In this document: positions 61,358 through 64,000 of the stretch, one piece after another | Numbering within the stretch: position 1 is the first letter of the stretch | How the letters are laid out: every line of letters begins with the position of its first letter | Assembly: GCA_933228895.1 (NCBI GenBank) | Contig: OW121847.1 | Coordinates: forward strand, 126,336,350 to 126,400,349 | From: Platycnemis pennipes | Lineage: Eukaryota; Arthropoda; Insecta; Odonata; Platycnemididae | Reading direction: 5' to 3' | DNA: 64,000 bases | Program-made: the position numbers and the translations under genes | The notes under the pieces: model-generated | Seen by the model: the letters and a program-made list of their open reading frames with translations, nothing else | What the model was told of the DNA's origin: nothing | Database searches by the model: none

Positions 61358-61762
61358 CTATTTTGTAAATGTGTACGTCACAATGCTGGAGGAAAGTCTC
61401 CATTCCATCCGAGCCGGACGGATGGGATTCCTCCCATGATGCATCTCCCTCGACTCCCTGGAGCCTGAAAAGTGGGTCTCTAGCATTAGCTTTAGCATTT
61501 CCTTGTTGGAAGAAGTGAAGTCTCCCGAGGGAAGCAGCAGAGACCCCACTCCCGCTTCTGAGTCTTTCGATAGGATCTTATGAAGTCTTGCTGTCTGTGG
61601 AACAGTCTCTATGCTCAGACAGAAGCCCCTCCATGAATCCCTCTTGATTGCTGCCTTGTACCTATGAAGGGCAACCTTAAAGTTTTCCCAATCCTGAGGC
61701 ATTCTTGTCCTCTTCGCTTTGTTAAAGAACCAAGCTCGGTGCCTCCTTGAAGGTGGGCCCAA
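61358..61762 (-). pseudogene. LINE ORF2: segment preceding RT
   Basis: 135 codons (RRHRAWFFNKAKRTRMPQDW ... SWRGFCLSIETVPQTARLHK) resembling the linker between endonuclease and RT in these LINEs, where a basic W-x-K stretch and ...RLHK(I/L)L are usual. It joins directly to the ORF1-like frame upstream, marking the internal deletion. Confidence 0.7.
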
Positions 61763-62356
61763 AGAGGTTGAAAAGGATGTCGTCCTCCTCTCCCCACGAA
61801 GGATATGAGGGGCAACTGGGATGTGTGGGTCTCCCAGAAGGAACCCCCACAGGCAAGGTTAAGGTAGTAGAGGGTGCGTCCCAACTGGGATCTCCATCGG
61901 GGCTCTCCACCGGTATCGCATCCCCCAAGGAAGAAGACGGACTCCAAGAGTCCATGTGAAGAGTGCACCTCTCAGTGCCCTCCATAGTTTTGTTTAAGGG
62001 TTCCAAATTTGGTCCCACGAGTAGCTAGGGAAATATAGTGTCAGCCCATGAAGAGCCCCACATGCATGGTTAAGGCTAAATGAAACCAGAGGTCACTCAG
62101 TATCCGGAGTCTCTCTGTTAGCGACTTCTTACCCTCCGCCCCGAAGATGGGGTCACCCTTAGCACAGAGATGCACCGTGGTGATGGAAGCTGTTTATTGA
62201 CCACCAGGTCTAGATCCGTCATGTTCAGTGAAACCAGGGGCCCCCTGAGGAGGATGTGGCTCTTAACCACGCATGATGGTCTTGGTGGTCCATTGACATG
62301 GTCTGCCCTCATCCCACCCTGGAGTCACTTACTCCTTGCCTCCTATTTTAATATTA

Positions 62357-63286
62357 AAAGTACATGGGTAGATTTTTAGTATTGAATGTCTAATAGTATA
62401 ACTTTTTATTGCGATATATGACCCTATTGATGTTTCATTCATTGAAGTTGAATTTTTTGCACCAACTAGCAATTACAAGGGATGTTTTATGCATTGCACT
62501 TCATAAAAATGGATGAATTATTAGCAAACTTTTTGCTATAATCAGTAATGTTTGCAGAACACTGTCTAATATTTTCTACATAATCTAGTCCCCTTCCAGT
62601 TACAATTACTCATTGACATCAGTATTTGAAATCACCTTAAAAATAGAGACCCAATTCATTCTCCCTTGTTCAGCTCTCCTGAAGAAGCCGTAATACACTA
62701 CATTTTTCAGATAGCATGTATTAAATTGAGGATAAAAGTTAAAACTTAATTTCAATTATTCTCATTTAACCCTTTTGCTCTCATAGCATTTATGGTTTTT
62801 CCTCCCAGAAAGCCTGTGTCTAAATCTTGAGCATATTAACTCTTTGTTTAAAAATTTTTTTGCAAGCCTAACGTTTAACCTTGAAGTTTCAAATATTAAC
62901 ATATATTTTTAACATATTTAACATACAGCTCAAGTTAAAGTTATTTATACAAGTCAATTCAATTTTAATTTTTTTATAAAACAATATTTTATGAAGAACA
63001 TTTATATTTTGAGCTAATATGTATATTGACACCATGAGCATTTTGAGGGAGATATAGGAAGCCAGTATATGGGCACCATGTGTGTCTAAGGGTTAAGAGA
63101 TAATGGGTATAGAATAGTTTTAATTTGTATGTAGTATAGAAGCGTATTAGACAAGCAGTACCTCTATGCATTGAAATTTTTATCCTTGAGTGTTTATGCT
63201 TAGCTATGTTGATGAAATGTAATGATAATGAAATGATTTGCTGATTAACTGTGACATGTGTTAATTTAGCATTTGCTACATTGCTC
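62357..63286. other. AT-rich intergenic DNA
   Basis: No gene or repeat recognised. Confidence 0.4.
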
Positions 63287-63451
63287 TATCCTAAGGTATC
63301 ATTCTAGTTATTATATCAGCTGTTTTACCCTGTACACTAAATCCTCAGCATGCAACTTTCAACTTATTACTTTATCCTAAGGTATTATTCTAGTTACCAT
63401 GTCAGCTGTTTTACGTTGTACACTAAATCCTCTGCATGCAACTTTCAACTT
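63287..63451. repeat. Tandem duplication, period 86 bp
   Basis: 63287-63372 and 63373-63451 are two direct copies (TATCCTAAGGTATCATTCTA, GTCAGCTGTTTTAC, CACTAAATCCTC, GCATGCAACTTTCAACTT) with a few substitutions. Recent local duplication. Confidence 0.92.
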
Positions 63452-63657
63452 GTGAAATTTAAAAGACTCAAACATACATGTCCCAGTCATAATTCAAATA
63501 TTAGCTTGAGTTTCAAATTTGGTAGTTCACTGGAAAGCACTTCAGACTGAGAAGAAATGTATGTGGGTGAGAGTGTAGAAAGTGTGTGTTGTGCTTGAGT
63601 AATTGTGGAAATTGATGTAGAGTGCTGCATGCTGTGGGATAACTCTTGTGTAATACT

Positions 63658-64000
63658 CAGAGATGTAAAGAGTGCCATAGAAAAGTAACTGGGTAAAAGT
63701 AACAGTTACTCTTATAAATTTGTAATCAGTTACAGTACAGAGTATGTGTCTTAAAAAAAGTAACTAGTTGCAGATAAGTTTTCATTTCTTAATGTATGAT
63801 TAAATTACCATAAAATATACATTAAATACTGCACTGAATAGGATTCTAAATATCCAAAAAGGAACTACCTTTCAATCTCAGCCATGGCAGATTGCTGATG
63901 GAAAAGATTCTGCTAGATGTAGGTTTCTGCTAGGGTACAATGGCTACAAATGTTGAAAATGGAAGGAAATACGCCAATGACTTACAGTATTATTTTGATT
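63658..64000 (+). mobile_element. Probable left end of a hAT-like element, cut by the window edge
   Basis: CAGAGATGTAAAGAG followed by AAAAGTAACTG, AAAGTAACAGTTACTC and AAAAAAAGTAACTAGTTGC is the style of hAT termini that carry multiple GTAAC/GTTAC units. The other end is outside the window, so no target duplication can be checked. Confidence 0.4.

Larger units (their letters stand above)
58925..62343 (-). mobile_element. Non-LTR retrotransposon (I/LOA-like, with RNase H), 3.4 kb, internally deleted
   Basis: It is flanked by identical 13-bp target duplications TATTTTAATATTA (58912-58924 and 62344-62356). On the minus strand the order is: a 5' segment with a short ORF1-like frame (about 62018-61722, MEGTERCTLHMDSWSP), the region before RT, reverse transcriptase, RNase H and a 3' UTR ending in ACAATCTATCTATC. 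The apurinic-type endonuclease expected before RT is not seen, so the middle is probably deleted although both outer ends are present. The clade call rests on RNase H presence and RT style. Confidence 0.88.

Overview
This is a stretch of an AT-rich animal nuclear genome, most likely an arthropod (insect-like). Protein-coding exons are small, interrupted by GT-AG introns, and make up only about 4.7 kb. Most of the rest is intron or intergenic DNA filled with transposon copies of many classes: hAT, Tc1/mariner, pogo-like, piggyBac-like, Penelope-like, several LINE clades and tRNA-derived SINEs. I cannot fix the species from sequence alone. No rRNA gene, intact tRNA gene, CRISPR array or LTR retrotransposon was seen.

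Three host genes are recognisable. (1) On the minus strand at 5187-5557 lie the first two coding exons of a mitochondrial carrier of the SLC25A39/SLC25A40 type (glutathione import); later exons were not found in the window. (2) Head-to-head with it, on the plus strand from 6135 to 44719, is a complete CEP152/Asterless-type centriole scaffold gene. I could assemble 15 coding exons with compatible splice phases into about 1,240 residues: an acidic N terminus followed by a long coiled coil. (3) Convergent with it, on the minus strand at 45034-45826, is a complete three-exon p24-family gene (TMED7/opossum type, 211 aa), a cargo receptor of the early secretory pathway. The 577-bp gap between the first two genes is probably a shared promoter; the two 3' ends of CEP152 and the p24 gene are only about 0.3 kb apart.

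Layout: 1-1033 nothing clear; 1034-4458 a decayed BED-finger hAT transposon with its 8-bp target duplication; 5187-5557 carrier 5' exons; 6135-44719 the CEP152 gene. Its 7-kb intron 7 holds a nest (Tc1-like element with about 740-bp inverted repeats, Penelope-like GIY-YIG fragment, mariner-like foldback, hAT remnant, piggyBac-like MITE). Its 9.3-kb intron 8 holds a 3-kb non-autonomous hAT and a pogo-like element inserted in a dispersed repeat. Its 8.2-kb intron 11 holds a 3.8-kb element with about 750-bp inverted repeats and nested MITEs. From 45.9 kb to the end is gene-poor: SINE pieces, a 189-bp hAT MITE, CR1/jockey-like and RTE-like LINE remnants, an 1,822-bp near-perfect palindrome (53370-55191), a 3.4-kb LINE on the minus strand bounded by a 13-bp target duplication (58925-62343), an 86-bp tandem duplication, and the start of another probable hAT element at the right edge.

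The three host genes have no evident joint pathway; they are neighbours. The most unusual content is structural: several very long inverted repeats inside introns of one transcribed gene, and nested insertions whose order can be read from target duplications. I did not find a convincing new multi-gene system.
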